Source: Bradyrhizobium sp. sGM-13 (GTDB lineage: Bacteria > Pseudomonadota > Alphaproteobacteria > Rhizobiales > Xanthobacteraceae). Taken from it: 61,831 bases of DNA. Below the pieces are notes generated by a model. That model searched no databases and had not been told where the DNA came from. It saw only the letters and a program-made list of their open reading frames with translations. The DNA lies in contig NZ_JAGWDK010000033.1 of assembly GCF_018398875.1 (NCBI RefSeq), positions 1 through 61,831 of the forward strand, read 5' to 3'. Both the position numbers and the translations under genes were made by a program. The first letter of the stretch is position 1, and the number at the start of each line of letters is the position of its first letter. This document shows positions 1-8,072 of the stretch, one piece after another.

Positions 1-42
1 AAGCCAACGGGTCGCGCGAATGCGCGCCCGATGACAGGCTCC

Positions 43-116
43 GCGTGCCCACCATTCACAGCGAATAGTGCGAAGAGATGGTGGGCACGGCGCGAAGCGC
101 CTTTGCCCACCCTACG
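43..116. repeat. Palindromic intergenic repeat, family A, copy 1 (left arm short)
   Basis: Two inverted arms carry the core GTGCCCACCAT and ATGGTGGGCAC, and the outer right end reads TTTGCCCACCCTACG. The matching outer left arm seen in the other family A copies (2673, 12247, 15378, 17082) is missing here. The element lies just downstream of the htpX stop codon. Confidence 0.75.
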
Positions 117-124
117 CGGTCAGT

Positions 125-1060
125 CTATCCCCAGGGGCCGCGCGAGGCCGAGGGGCGGCCCCACGGGCTGCGGCGCGGATAATTGCCGCGCGCGTTGGCG
201 GAGAAGGTGCCGCCCTGCGCGCCAAGCTCCGCCGCGAGCTGCTGCAAGGCGGCGATGCGGTTCTCGGTCGAGGGGTGCGTCGTGAACAGATTGTCCATGC
301 CCTGACCCGACAACGGGTTGATGATGAACATGTGCGCGGTCGCCGGATTGCGCTCGGCTTCGACATTGGGCACGACATGCGCGGCGTTGGCGATCTTGGC
401 CAGAGCGGACGCAAGCCACATCGGCTGACCGCAAATGCGCGCGCCGAGATCGTCGGCGGCGTATTCGCGCGTCCGGCTGATCGCCATCTGCACCAGCATG
501 GCGCCGAGCGGGGCCAGGATCATCATGGCAATCGATCCGATGATGCCCGGACCCTGGTCGCGGTTGCCGCCAAAGAACATGCCGAACTGCGCCAGCATCG
601 AGATCGCACCGGCAATGGTCGCGGTGATGGTCATCAGCAGCGTATCGTGATTTTTGATGTGCGCGAGCTCGTGTGCGATCACGCCCGCGAGTTCTTCGCG
701 GCTGACCGACTGCACCAGACCCGTGGTCACGGCGACCGCCGCGTTCTGCGGATTGCGGCCGGTGGCGAAGGCATTGGGTTGCGGCTCGTCCATCAGGAAC
801 ACGCGCGGCATCGGCAGGCCGGCGCGGCCGGCGAGTTCAGCCACGAGATTGAAGAGGTCGGGCGCCGTGCGCTGGTCGACCTCATGGGCGCCGTACATCG
901 ACAGCACCATGCGGTCCGAATTCCAGTAGGCGAAAAGATTGGTCGCAGCCGCGATCACGAGCGCGATCGTGGCACCGGTGGCGCCGCCGATCAGATAGCC
1001 GACGCCCATGAAGAGGCCGGTCAGACCGGCCAACAGAATGGCAGTCTTAAAATAGCTCAT
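125..1060 (-). CDS. htpX: Zinc metalloprotease HtpX (M48 family)
   Basis: This is a membrane-bound zinc endopeptidase that helps degrade misfolded membrane proteins. The 311-residue protein has two N-terminal membrane segments (about 5-45), the zinc site HELAH at residues 130-134 and a third ligand in the EYAAD motif near residue 199. Two further hydrophobic stretches (about 140-162 and 172-192) separate these motifs, as is usual in HtpX. The length is slightly above the common 290-300 residues because of a Gly/Arg/Ser-rich tail. The ATG at 1060 follows a GGAGA ribosome site. The gene stands alone, with a repeat after its stop codon. The identification is firm; the natural substrates are unknown. 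Confidence 0.95.
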   Translation of the reverse strand: MSYFKTAILLAGLTGLFMGVGYLIGGATGATIALVIAAATNLFAYWNSDRMVLSMYGAHEVDQRTAPDLFNLVAELAGRAGLPMPRVFLMDEPQPNAFATGRNPQNAAVAVTTGLVQSVSREELAGVIAHELAHIKNHDTLLMTITATIAGAISMLAQFGMFFGGNRDQGPGIIGSIAMMILAPLGAMLVQMAISRTREYAADDLGARICGQPMWLASALAKIANAAHVVPNVEAERNPATAHMFIINPLSGQGMDNLFTTHPSTENRIAALQQLAAELGAQGGTFSANARGNYPRRSPWGRPSASRGPWG

Positions 1061-1293
1061 TGTCGTCTCCTTGCCGCCCGCGGCTGAACGCCGTGGCAGG
1101 CATCCCAGAGGTAGGAACTCACCCGAGACCGCTTCAAGATGCCGGGGTGCGTCGAGGCGCCGCGTTTGGCGACAGGAACCAACGCGCCAGCCGGATTAAC
1201 GATCCGTAATCTGCGGACGGCAGGGATTTAAAGCGGCAAGGCTTCGGTCCGCGGGTTCACCGCTCGAAGCTTAGCCGCCTCTTCAGGATTGAA

Positions 1294-1523
1294 TCAAAGT
1301 TGTATTTCCAGCGGTCTGACAAAGCCTCCGAACTCTCTTTCCAGCAGTGCTGCGAACCCAAGCGTCGTGCGGTCTTCGAACAGCGGGCCAATGATCTGCA
1401 CACCGATCGGAAGGCCGGCTTTGGAACGGCCCACGGGCATCGCAGTGGCCGGCAAACCCGGCGGCGTTGCAACCGTCGACCAGACGATCAGGGAAAGATA
1501 GGGATGGGCTTCGCCATCGATAT
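1294..1523 (-). pseudogene. Amidase, C-terminal fragment (cut by inversion)
   Basis: Read on the minus strand from 1523, this encodes about 75 residues typical of the end of an amidase-signature enzyme: a DGEAHPYL start, GLPATAMPVG, GLPIGVQIIGP and FEDRTTLGFAALLE, ending at TGA 1294-1296. It has no start codon or ribosome site of its own, and homology stops abruptly at about 1523. The missing N-terminal part is on the other strand at 8073-9423. Joining the two pieces (1351 + 230 bases) gives an unbroken frame of 527 codons whose junction reads QRTIDIDGEAHP, which fits the family. It is probably untranslated in the present arrangement. Confidence 0.88.
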
Positions 1524-1949
1524 CTGATCAAGCGCGCGCCGGATCGCGTCGTCGCCGCCGTACTGGCGATGCCGTCAGGCTCGCGTCCCGAAATGCGCGA
1601 TCTGTTTTACAATAACAACATGACCGGCTGGGCGCCCGAACTGACAAGAAGCCGACCCGACATCACGATGGAGCAGGCGGAAAAATTCCTGACCCGGATG
1701 TATCGCACTGATCCCGATTTCGTCTTCACCGTGACGCGCGATTTTGTGCGAAGCTGCCAGACGCCGGTGCTGATCCTGCCCGACGACATCCCGGCGCATC
1801 CTTATGCGGTCGCCATGGAGAGCGCGCTGCTGGCGCCGAACGCGGAAGTCAGCCTGTTTCCGTGGAAGGAGCCGAAAGAGCGGGTGCCGCTCGCGGTGCG
1901 GCAGATCCGCTCGTTTTTGCGCGCGCATAGGCCGGTGTCTAATTCGTAG
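1524..1949 (+). pseudogene. Alpha/beta hydrolase, C-terminal fragment (cut by inversion)
   Basis: From 1524 this frame reads LIKRAPDRVVAAVLAMPSG, then a cap-like region, and QTPVLILPDDIPAHP with the typical acid residue. It ends with VSLFPWKEP and a helix, with stop at 1947-1949. This is the second half of a small alpha/beta hydrolase. The oxyanion region and nucleophile elbow are missing and lie on the minus strand at 9424-9759. Joined, the halves give 336 + 426 = 762 bases, exactly 254 codons, with the junction GGPLIWNLIKRAPDR. The open frame runs on upstream of 1524, but that part is antisense to the amidase fragment and has no hydrolase character. Confidence 0.88.
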
Positions 1950-1955
1950 TAGCCT

Positions 1956-2035
1956 GTAGGATGGGTGGAGCGAAGCGATACCCATCAATACCGTTCGTGA
2001 TGCTGATGGGTATCGCTTCGCTCCACCCATCCTAC
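1956..2035. repeat. Palindromic intergenic repeat, family B, copy 1
   Basis: The outer arms GTAGGATGGGTGGAGCGAAG and its reverse complement, followed by ATACCCATCA and TGATGGGTAT, form a near-perfect stem of about 32 bp around a short centre. A relative lies at 30339-30420. The copy sits between the hydrolase fragment and the flavin reductase stop codon. Confidence 0.85.
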
Positions 2036-2037
2036 TT

Positions 2038-2658
2038 CTAGACCGCCGCCTTCGCCCCCTCCGCCGGCGGAAACACCACGCGGTCGTCGGTCCGGCAGTA
2101 ACGATCCGCGAACATGCGGCCGATCGGATGATAGCGCTCCATGTGCACGCGCATCGCGGCATGGTCCCACAATTCGTCGCGGATATGGAAGTGGATGCCT
2201 TCGCCCATCACCAACAGCCGATCGCCGTTGACGTCGATCTCCTTCCAGGTCTTGCACTCCATCGCGAACGGCGCATCCGCCAGCCGCGGTACGGCGATTT
2301 TGGTCGAGGGCGCCAGTTTGAGATCGAGATAGTCGGGCTCGCCGACCTCCGGCGGAAAGTCGCCGCTGCTTTCATGCATTTCCCGCGCCAACGGCTCGTC
2401 GGTCATGTTGACGACAAACTCGGCCGTTCGCCGGATGTTGATCACGGTATCCTTGACGCGGCCGTCGGGCCGCAGATTGGCTGCAAACATGCAGAGCGGC
2501 GGATCCTCACAGAACACGTTGAAGAAGCTGAACGGCGCCGCGTTGACCACGCCGGTCGGACCAATCGTCGTCACCCAGGCGATCGGCCGCGGCAGCACGA
2601 AGGAGGTGAGCACCTTGTAGCGCTCGCGGGGTTTCAGGTCGCTGGGGTCGTACTGCAT
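2038..2658 (-). CDS. Flavin reductase family protein (FMN-binding split barrel)
   Basis: The 206-residue protein starts MQYDPSDLKPRERYKVL and carries the family motifs SFVLPRPIAWVTT and NAAPFSFFNVFCEDPPL (residues about 18-55). These form the FMN-binding split barrel of HpaC-like and DIM6/NTAB flavin reductases. Such proteins reduce flavin with NAD(P)H, often for a partner monooxygenase; no obvious partner is adjacent. The ATG at 2658 is chosen because the longer frame upstream is only translated repeat DNA (2673-2762). The C-terminal part (HFHIRDELWDH onwards) is typical of this subfamily. It lies inside the inverted block. The family is sure; the substrate is not. Confidence 0.88.
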   Translation of the reverse strand: MQYDPSDLKPRERYKVLTSFVLPRPIAWVTTIGPTGVVNAAPFSFFNVFCEDPPLCMFAANLRPDGRVKDTVINIRRTAEFVVNMTDEPLAREMHESSGDFPPEVGEPDYLDLKLAPSTKIAVPRLADAPFAMECKTWKEIDVNGDRLLVMGEGIHFHIRDELWDHAAMRVHMERYHPIGRMFADRYCRTDDRVVFPPAEGAKAAV

Positions 2659-2672
2659 GCAAGGGGCTCCGC

Positions 2673-2762
2673 GTAGGGTGGGCAAAGCGCAGCGTGCCCA
2701 CCACTTAGTGCGGGCGCAAGTAGCGGTGGGCACGGCGCTTGCGCGCCTTTGCCCACCCTACG
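2673..2762. repeat. Palindromic intergenic repeat, family A, copy 2
   Basis: A complete copy: GTAGGGTGGGCAAAG at the left, GTGCCCACCA and GGTGGGCAC inside, and TTTGCCCACCCTAC at the right. It fills the gap between the acyl-CoA dehydrogenase stop and the flavin reductase start. Confidence 0.85.
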
Positions 2763-2772
2763 ACGGCTCAGG

Positions 2773-4047
2773 CTACGGCATGCTCAATTCATGCCTTCCG
2801 ACCACCATCCAATGCACTTCGTCCGGACCGTCGGCGAAGCGGAGGTGGCGGACGTCCTGGTACATCTCGCCGAGCGGGCTCCACTGCGAAATGCCGGTCG
2901 CGCCGTGCATCTGGATCGCCTGGTCGATGATCTTGCAGGTGCGCTCCGGGACCATGGCCTTGACCATGCTGACCCAGATCCGCGCCTCCTTGTTGCCGAG
3001 CACGTCCATCGCTTTCGCGGCTTTCAGCACCATCAGGCGCATCGCCTCGATCTCGCAGCGCGCCTGGGCAATGATCTGCAGGTTGCCGCCGAGATGGGCG
3101 ATCTTCTTGCCGAACGCTTCGCGGGTGAGCCCGCGCGACACCATCAGGTCGAGCGCCTTTTCCGCCTTGCCGATGGTGCGCATGCAGTGATGGATGCGCC
3201 CCGGTCCGAGGCGAACCTGCGAGATTTCAAAGCCGCGGCCTTCGCCGAGCAAAATGTTCTCCTTCGGCACCCGGCAATTGTTGAAGCGCAGATGCATGTG
3301 GCCGCGCGGCGCGTGGTCGTGGCCGAACACGTGCATCGGGCCCAAAATCTCGACGCCGGGGGTGTCGATCGGCACCAGGATCTGCGACTGCTGCTTGCTC
3401 GGCGGCGCATCGGGATTGGTCTTCACCATCACGATCATGATCTTGCAGCGCGGATCGCCGGCGCCGGAGATGTAATACTTCTCGCCGTTGATCACCCATT
3501 CGTCGCCGACGAGTTTTGCCGTGGTGGAAATATTCTTGGCGTCGGAGGAGGCAACATTGGGTTCGGTCATCGCGTAGGCCGAGCGGATTTCACCTGCCAG
3601 CAGCGGCTTCAGCCACTTCTCCTTCTGCTCCTTGGTGCCGACGCGCTCCAGCACCTCCATGTTGCCGGTGTCGGGCGCCGAACAATTCATGGTCTCCGAC
3701 GCCAGCGGATTCTTCGCCAGTTCAACCGCGATGTAGGCGTAGTCGAGATTCTTCAGGCCTTCGCCGGTCTCGGCATCAGGCAAAAAGAAATTCCACAGGC
3801 CTTCTTCCTTGGCCTTGTCCTTGGCCTTCTGCAGCACCGCCAGTTGCTCCGGCGTGAAGCTCCAGCGGTCCTTCTTGCCCTCGCCGAGCCGCATGAACTC
3901 GACCGACATCGGATCGACGGTCTCGCGGATGAACTTTTTGACGTGCTCGTACAGCGGACGAACCTCGTCCGACATGCGCAAATCGTTGAGTTCTTCGCCC
4001 GGGTTGAGATTGTAGGTGGTCGTCCGCGGGATGTAGGCGTGTTTCAT
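2773..4047 (-). CDS. Acyl-CoA dehydrogenase family protein
   Basis: This is a 424-residue FAD enzyme expected to introduce an alpha,beta double bond into an acyl-CoA. Visible are the flavin/substrate motif YAMTEPNVASSDA (about residue 163), the middle beta-domain stretch WVINGEKYYISGA, and a C-terminal helical domain with MHGATGISQWSPL and YQDVRHLRFADGPDEVH. The long N-terminal helix region and these motifs place it near the ACAD10/11-like and FadE-like branch rather than the short-chain enzymes. ATG 4047 follows a clear GGAGGAA site. No electron-transfer flavoprotein or CoA ligase is adjacent, so the substrate cannot be named. Confidence 0.93.
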   Translation of the reverse strand: MKHAYIPRTTTYNLNPGEELNDLRMSDEVRPLYEHVKKFIRETVDPMSVEFMRLGEGKKDRWSFTPEQLAVLQKAKDKAKEEGLWNFFLPDAETGEGLKNLDYAYIAVELAKNPLASETMNCSAPDTGNMEVLERVGTKEQKEKWLKPLLAGEIRSAYAMTEPNVASSDAKNISTTAKLVGDEWVINGEKYYISGAGDPRCKIMIVMVKTNPDAPPSKQQSQILVPIDTPGVEILGPMHVFGHDHAPRGHMHLRFNNCRVPKENILLGEGRGFEISQVRLGPGRIHHCMRTIGKAEKALDLMVSRGLTREAFGKKIAHLGGNLQIIAQARCEIEAMRLMVLKAAKAMDVLGNKEARIWVSMVKAMVPERTCKIIDQAIQMHGATGISQWSPLGEMYQDVRHLRFADGPDEVHWMVVGRHELSMP

Positions 4048-4222
4048 GGATTGTTCCTCCCATTGCGCAGACCATTCATCTGCGGGCGCGCACTCGGCTC
4101 GTTGGCCGGCAATGTAGACGGGCGGGCAGGGCTTGTACAAGCGCGCCTGGGCGAGGCGATTTTCCGCCGCATGGCAAGCCGGGTCGGTGCCCCGATATTG
4201 GCGAATTACGTTTCCGCCTCGC

Positions 4223-5557
4223 TCATTTGCGCCGGGCCTTCCGATCGAAGGCGCCGAGCACCGCCAGCGTCATCGCGGTGACGCCGGTTTCGATGGTCGG
4301 TTTCGGCACCGGCGCAAACAGCGGCGAATGATTGGACGGTATAGGTGGCCCGCCGCTGCGTGCTGCGTCGATACGTTCCTGGTCATAGACGCCGATGTTG
4401 AACATCATCGATGGCACGCCTGCGCCGGCGAATTCGGAGAAATCCTCGCTTGCGGTCGTCGGCGGCGAAAGCTTGAACTTATCGCCGAATGCCGCCTTCA
4501 GCACGTCGGCGGTGGCCGGGACCACATCCGGATCGTTCATGACGGGCTTGGTGCCCTCGACGATCTTGATGTCGGGAGCGGGCGCATCCGACATCGCCGC
4601 GGCCGCCTTTGCCGTCCGTTCGATCCCGGCATGTAGTTTGGCGCGAACCTCGGGCTTGTAGGAGCGAATGGTGCCGGAGAGCCGCACCGAGTCGGGGATG
4701 ATATTTGGGGCGGTGCCACCGTGAATGGCTCCGATGGTCACGACGCCGAATTCAGTTGGATCCTTCTCGCGGCTGATCACAGTTTGTACGTCGACGATGT
4801 ACCGCGCCGCAATCGCAACGGGATCGACGGTCGTGTGCGGCGCCGAACCGTGACCGCCGCGGCCGTGGAATGTTATATCGAGGCCGTCGGCGGCGGACGA
4901 GCCTACTCCTGTGCGATAGAAGCCCGTGCCATGAGAGAACGGACCGGCATGCAGGGCGAGAGCGATATCGGGTTTGGCAAAGCGCGTAAACAGGCCATCC
5001 GCCAGCATGGCCTTGGCGCCCGCCACGATTTCTTCCGCCGGTTGGGCGATGAACATCAGCGTGCCGCGCCAATGCTCTTTCAGGCCAAGCAGCGTCTTCG
5101 CCGTCCCGACCCAGCTCGCCATGTGGATGTCGTGGCCGCAGCTATGGGCGACGAATACCTCCCGCCCGTTCCAGTTGGCCTTGTCGCGGCTTGCATAATC
5201 GAGGCCGGTCTTCTCCTCCATCGGCAGCGCATCGAGCTCGGTGCGTACCATGATAGTGGGGCCGTCGCCGTTTCGGTAAATGGCGACCAGCCCGGTCTTG
5301 CCGACCTTCTCGGTGACCTCGAAGCCGAGCGCGCGCATTTCCGCGGCGAGCCTCGCGGCGGTTTTTACCTCCTGAAACGCAAGCTCAGGATGGGCGTGGA
5401 TTTCCTTGTAGAGCGCGTCGAGCTTCGGATAGTCGCTTGCGAGCGAGGCTTCGATCGCCTTTTGCAGGGTGGCGACATCGAGATCGGCGTGGGCGGGCAG
5501 CAAGGTCGTGGCGAATAGCGCGGCGGATGCCGCCAATGAGATAACAGATCGCTTCAT
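4223..5557 (-). CDS. M20 family amidohydrolase with signal peptide (hippurate-hydrolase-like)
   Basis: The 444-residue protein has a cleavable signal (residues 1 to about 24, ending PAHA) and is probably periplasmic. The catalytic domain shows the M20D metal motifs: ELDALPMEE (about 107), VAHSCGHDIHMA (about 136-147, Cys140 as ligand) and AQPAEEIVAGA (about 171), with the dimerisation-domain motif GGHGSAPH. Relatives hydrolyse N-acyl amino acids such as hippurate or indole-acetyl-amino acids. ATG 5557 is chosen for its signal peptide; the longer frame upstream runs into the VOC gene. Substrate specificity is not evident. Confidence 0.92.
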   Translation of the reverse strand: MKRSVISLAASAALFATTLLPAHADLDVATLQKAIEASLASDYPKLDALYKEIHAHPELAFQEVKTAARLAAEMRALGFEVTEKVGKTGLVAIYRNGDGPTIMVRTELDALPMEEKTGLDYASRDKANWNGREVFVAHSCGHDIHMASWVGTAKTLLGLKEHWRGTLMFIAQPAEEIVAGAKAMLADGLFTRFAKPDIALALHAGPFSHGTGFYRTGVGSSAADGLDITFHGRGGHGSAPHTTVDPVAIAARYIVDVQTVISREKDPTEFGVVTIGAIHGGTAPNIIPDSVRLSGTIRSYKPEVRAKLHAGIERTAKAAAAMSDAPAPDIKIVEGTKPVMNDPDVVPATADVLKAAFGDKFKLSPPTTASEDFSEFAGAGVPSMMFNIGVYDQERIDAARSGGPPIPSNHSPLFAPVPKPTIETGVTAMTLAVLGAFDRKARRK

Positions 5558-5596
5558 GGCCTGACGTCCCTTCGATTGTGCCGCAACCCGTGCTGC

Positions 5597-5633
5597 GCAG
5601 GGTGGGTTACGCCTTCGGCCAAACCCACCCTGC
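5597..5633. repeat. Short perfect hairpin between VOC gene and amidohydrolase
   Basis: GCAGGGTGGGTT pairs perfectly with AACCCACCCTGC (12 bp stem) around a 13-base loop. It lies directly after the VOC gene stop (5643), so it may act as a transcription end, but there is no T-tract. It resembles the other CCCACCCT-type repeats here. Confidence 0.7.
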
Positions 5634-5642
5634 AATCTTCGT

Positions 5643-6023
5643 TTACGCCGGCATCCGGTGCATCGCGCAGATCTTGTTGCCGTCGAGATCGCGCAAATAA
5701 GCGAGATAGAGCTTGCCCGTGCTGCCCTCGCGGATGCCCGGCGGATTTTCGCAAGTCGTTCCGCCATTGGCGATGCCGGCCGCGTGCCATGCGTCGGCCT
5801 GTTCGGGCGAGTCGGCCGCAAAGCCGATCGTGCCGCCATTGGCGGGCGTCGCCGGCTGGCCGTTGATCGGCTTGGTCACCGAGAATATTCCGGTCTTGGT
5901 GATGTAGAAAATGCGGTGGCCGTCGACCCGTGCCGGCCGCACACCGAGCGTGCCGAGCAAAGCGTCATAGAACGCCTTGGCCTTGTCGAGGTCGTTGGTG
6001 CCGATCATCACATGCGAAAACAT
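5643..6023 (-). CDS. VOC family (glyoxalase/dioxygenase superfamily) protein
   Basis: The 126-residue protein starts MFSHVMIGTNDLDKAKAFYDALL, the classic first beta-alpha-beta unit of the vicinal-oxygen-chelate fold. A second module begins near GGTIGFAADSPEQADAWHAAG, and the C-terminal stretch YLAYLRDLDGNKICAMH provides the last strand pair. Metal-ligand residues are likely among His4, Glu/His of module two and His122, but I cannot assign them. ATG 6023 follows GGAGGAATTG, so the in-frame start about 90 bases upstream is not used. Function could be lyase, dioxygenase or resistance; nothing nearby decides it. Confidence 0.9.
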   Translation of the reverse strand: MFSHVMIGTNDLDKAKAFYDALLGTLGVRPARVDGHRIFYITKTGIFSVTKPINGQPATPANGGTIGFAADSPEQADAWHAAGIANGGTTCENPPGIREGSTGKLYLAYLRDLDGNKICAMHRMPA

Positions 6024-6177
6024 TTCTTCAATTCCTCCCAAGTAGTTGCTCGAAACGAACCGCGTGCTTACCCGCTTCATGGCGCGGCCCTGCGTGCTGC
6101 TCGTTGACGGCAATGTAGACGGCGGTGGGCAGGTTGGACAAGCAGGTGAGGGGCGGGTTCTTCGACGAACGCAATAA

Positions 6178-7914
6178 TTACTCGGGTAATCCCGCGAGCT
6201 TCAACCCTTCATAGAAGCGATCGCGTTCCCCCCAGAACGCAGGATAGCGCGACAGCTCCGAGGCCTTCAGGCCGCCGATGGTGTGGCCTGGACTGCGCCT
6301 TTGATACTCCGCCAGATTCATCCTGGCCTGCTCGGTGCGGCCGTGCAGCGCGTCGATGGCGGCGAGCCATTGCCATGCAAAGCCGTTTTGCGGGCTGCTG
6401 ATGGTCGCCTGTCGCATATGCTCGTAGGCAGCATCGTCGCGGCGCAGATGGAATTCGGCCATGCCGAGCGTGAAGTGGCCGAGGCTCACCTGTTCGGCAT
6501 TGGACGGATCGAGGCGCAGCGACAGCGTGACCGGTTCGGCGACTTCCTCGGGGGGCCCCTGCTGAAGTTTCAGAAAGCCCAGCCGCTGCAGCGCCCGCGG
6601 ATGGTTCGGATAAAGCGACAAGGCGCGCTGCACCGCCTGTTCCGCTTCGTCGATTCTTCCCTGCGTCGACAGCACGAGGCTGCGTACGTAGTTGGCGCGG
6701 GGATCGTTGGGTTGCAGCGCCAAGGACTGTTCGATCGCTTGCACAGCCAGCGCTATCTGGTTGTGAGGATTCTTGCTCGAGCGGTTCAGCACTTCAGTGA
6801 TGTGGCTGAGCGCGAGTCCAGATAGTGCCGTGGCGGAATCGGGATCAATCTGCAACGCCTGCTCGAACAGGGCGCGTGCCCGCTGCGGCTCGTCATGCGC
6901 ATATATCCGCTTGAGGATACGCCAGCCCTGCAGCGTCGGGTCGATGGCGGCGAAGGTGCGGCCGGCGTAGGGCTTGTCAAAAGTCCGCCCGTCGTCGATC
7001 CGCACTTTCAGTTCGTTGGCGATCCGTGCCGTGATGTCGCGCCGCCAATTCCATCCGGCCTGCTCCCCATAGTCGAACCGCTCCGACCACAAGAGCGCGC
7101 CGCTGGCGGTCGCCTGCAGTTTCACCGCGATCGAAACTGCTTCGCCCTGCCGCTGCAGGCTGCCGCTCAGGGCATAGGCGGCCGATTGGTTCTCGACGCT
7201 TCTTGCTTCACCTGCCGCAGCATTTCCTGCATGTGGTGCGATCACGAGCGTGTCGGGCAGGCGCGATACTTCGATGGTTAGATCCTCGGTGACGGCCTCA
7301 GCGAGATCGATTGCGTTCTTGCCGCCGACGCCGGCCAGCGGCAGGATGGTGATCGTGTTCTTGCTGACGACGGCGCCGGTTTGGCCCCGATACGCGAGCA
7401 CGAACCAGAGCGCGCCGGCGACCGCGGCTACCAAAGCGAGAAGCGGTAGCAATGATCCCCCGCGCCGAGGAGATCGCAGCGGCGCATCGTTGGCAGGCGC
7501 AGCCCTTGCGGTGGTCCAGGTCGTTGCATCGGCATGTGTCGCCTCGACCGGGGTTGCATCGAACAGGTAGCCGCGCCGCGGAACGGTCTTGATCAGGCTC
7601 TGGCCGTCGTCCCCGAGGGCGGCTCTAAGCTCGCTGACGCATTGCACCAGCGAGTCGTCGGTCACGGTCACATCGGGCCACACCGCCTCGATCAATTCGT
7701 CTTTGGTCAGCAACCGGCCGGGATGGCCGGCCAGGTAGGCGAGCAATGCAAAGGTCTTCGGGCGTAGGGAAGCCGCTGCGCCGCGGACGCGCAACTCGCC
7801 CCGATCGAGATCGACGTCGAAGCCCGTGAAGCGCAGCATGCCGCCTGGAATCGTGGCCGGTGTGTCGCGGTCCGCGGCCGTCGGCTTCGTTTTCGTGCCA
7901 ATTTCGGCGTTCAT
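6178..7914 (-). CDS. Winged-helix/TPR transmembrane regulator (CadC/ToxR-like layout)
   Basis: The 578-residue protein has an OmpR/PhoB-type winged helix (about 27-120; FALLAYLAGHPGRLLTKDELIEAVWP and VPRRGYLF are diagnostic). One membrane segment follows (about 154-175). After it comes a periplasmic region that resembles the adenylate-cyclase-associated domain (TITILPLAGV) and several TPR repeats (about 310-560). This layout is known from one-component regulators that bind DNA while anchored in the membrane. It is transcribed divergently from the exported amidase head at 8073, and that pairing survives the inversion, so the amidase may be its target. The signal sensed is unknown. Confidence 0.87.
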   Translation of the reverse strand: MNAEIGTKTKPTAADRDTPATIPGGMLRFTGFDVDLDRGELRVRGAAASLRPKTFALLAYLAGHPGRLLTKDELIEAVWPDVTVTDDSLVQCVSELRAALGDDGQSLIKTVPRRGYLFDATPVEATHADATTWTTARAAPANDAPLRSPRRGGSLLPLLALVAAVAGALWFVLAYRGQTGAVVSKNTITILPLAGVGGKNAIDLAEAVTEDLTIEVSRLPDTLVIAPHAGNAAAGEARSVENQSAAYALSGSLQRQGEAVSIAVKLQATASGALLWSERFDYGEQAGWNWRRDITARIANELKVRIDDGRTFDKPYAGRTFAAIDPTLQGWRILKRIYAHDEPQRARALFEQALQIDPDSATALSGLALSHITEVLNRSSKNPHNQIALAVQAIEQSLALQPNDPRANYVRSLVLSTQGRIDEAEQAVQRALSLYPNHPRALQRLGFLKLQQGPPEEVAEPVTLSLRLDPSNAEQVSLGHFTLGMAEFHLRRDDAAYEHMRQATISSPQNGFAWQWLAAIDALHGRTEQARMNLAEYQRRSPGHTIGGLKASELSRYPAFWGERDRFYEGLKLAGLPE

Positions 7915-8072
7915 TCGGCACTCTTTCGGGTGTCGCAGCGTCAAAAGCGCCCAAACTCTCTCAACCGAAACAGAACGGCGGCAATGCCGACGCCATGCTC
8001 GATCCCGATCCTAGGCCAGATCAGCGGCAACGGGAATGCCGTCCATACCGTCATGCGGAGAGGAAAGCCATC

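Noticed and set aside
2749..4281. A long plus-strand open frame (510 codons)
   Set aside because: It lies antisense to the acyl-CoA dehydrogenase, its translation is rich in His/Arg/Asp with no domain, and the minus-strand gene has clear family motifs. Such shadows are common in GC-rich DNA.
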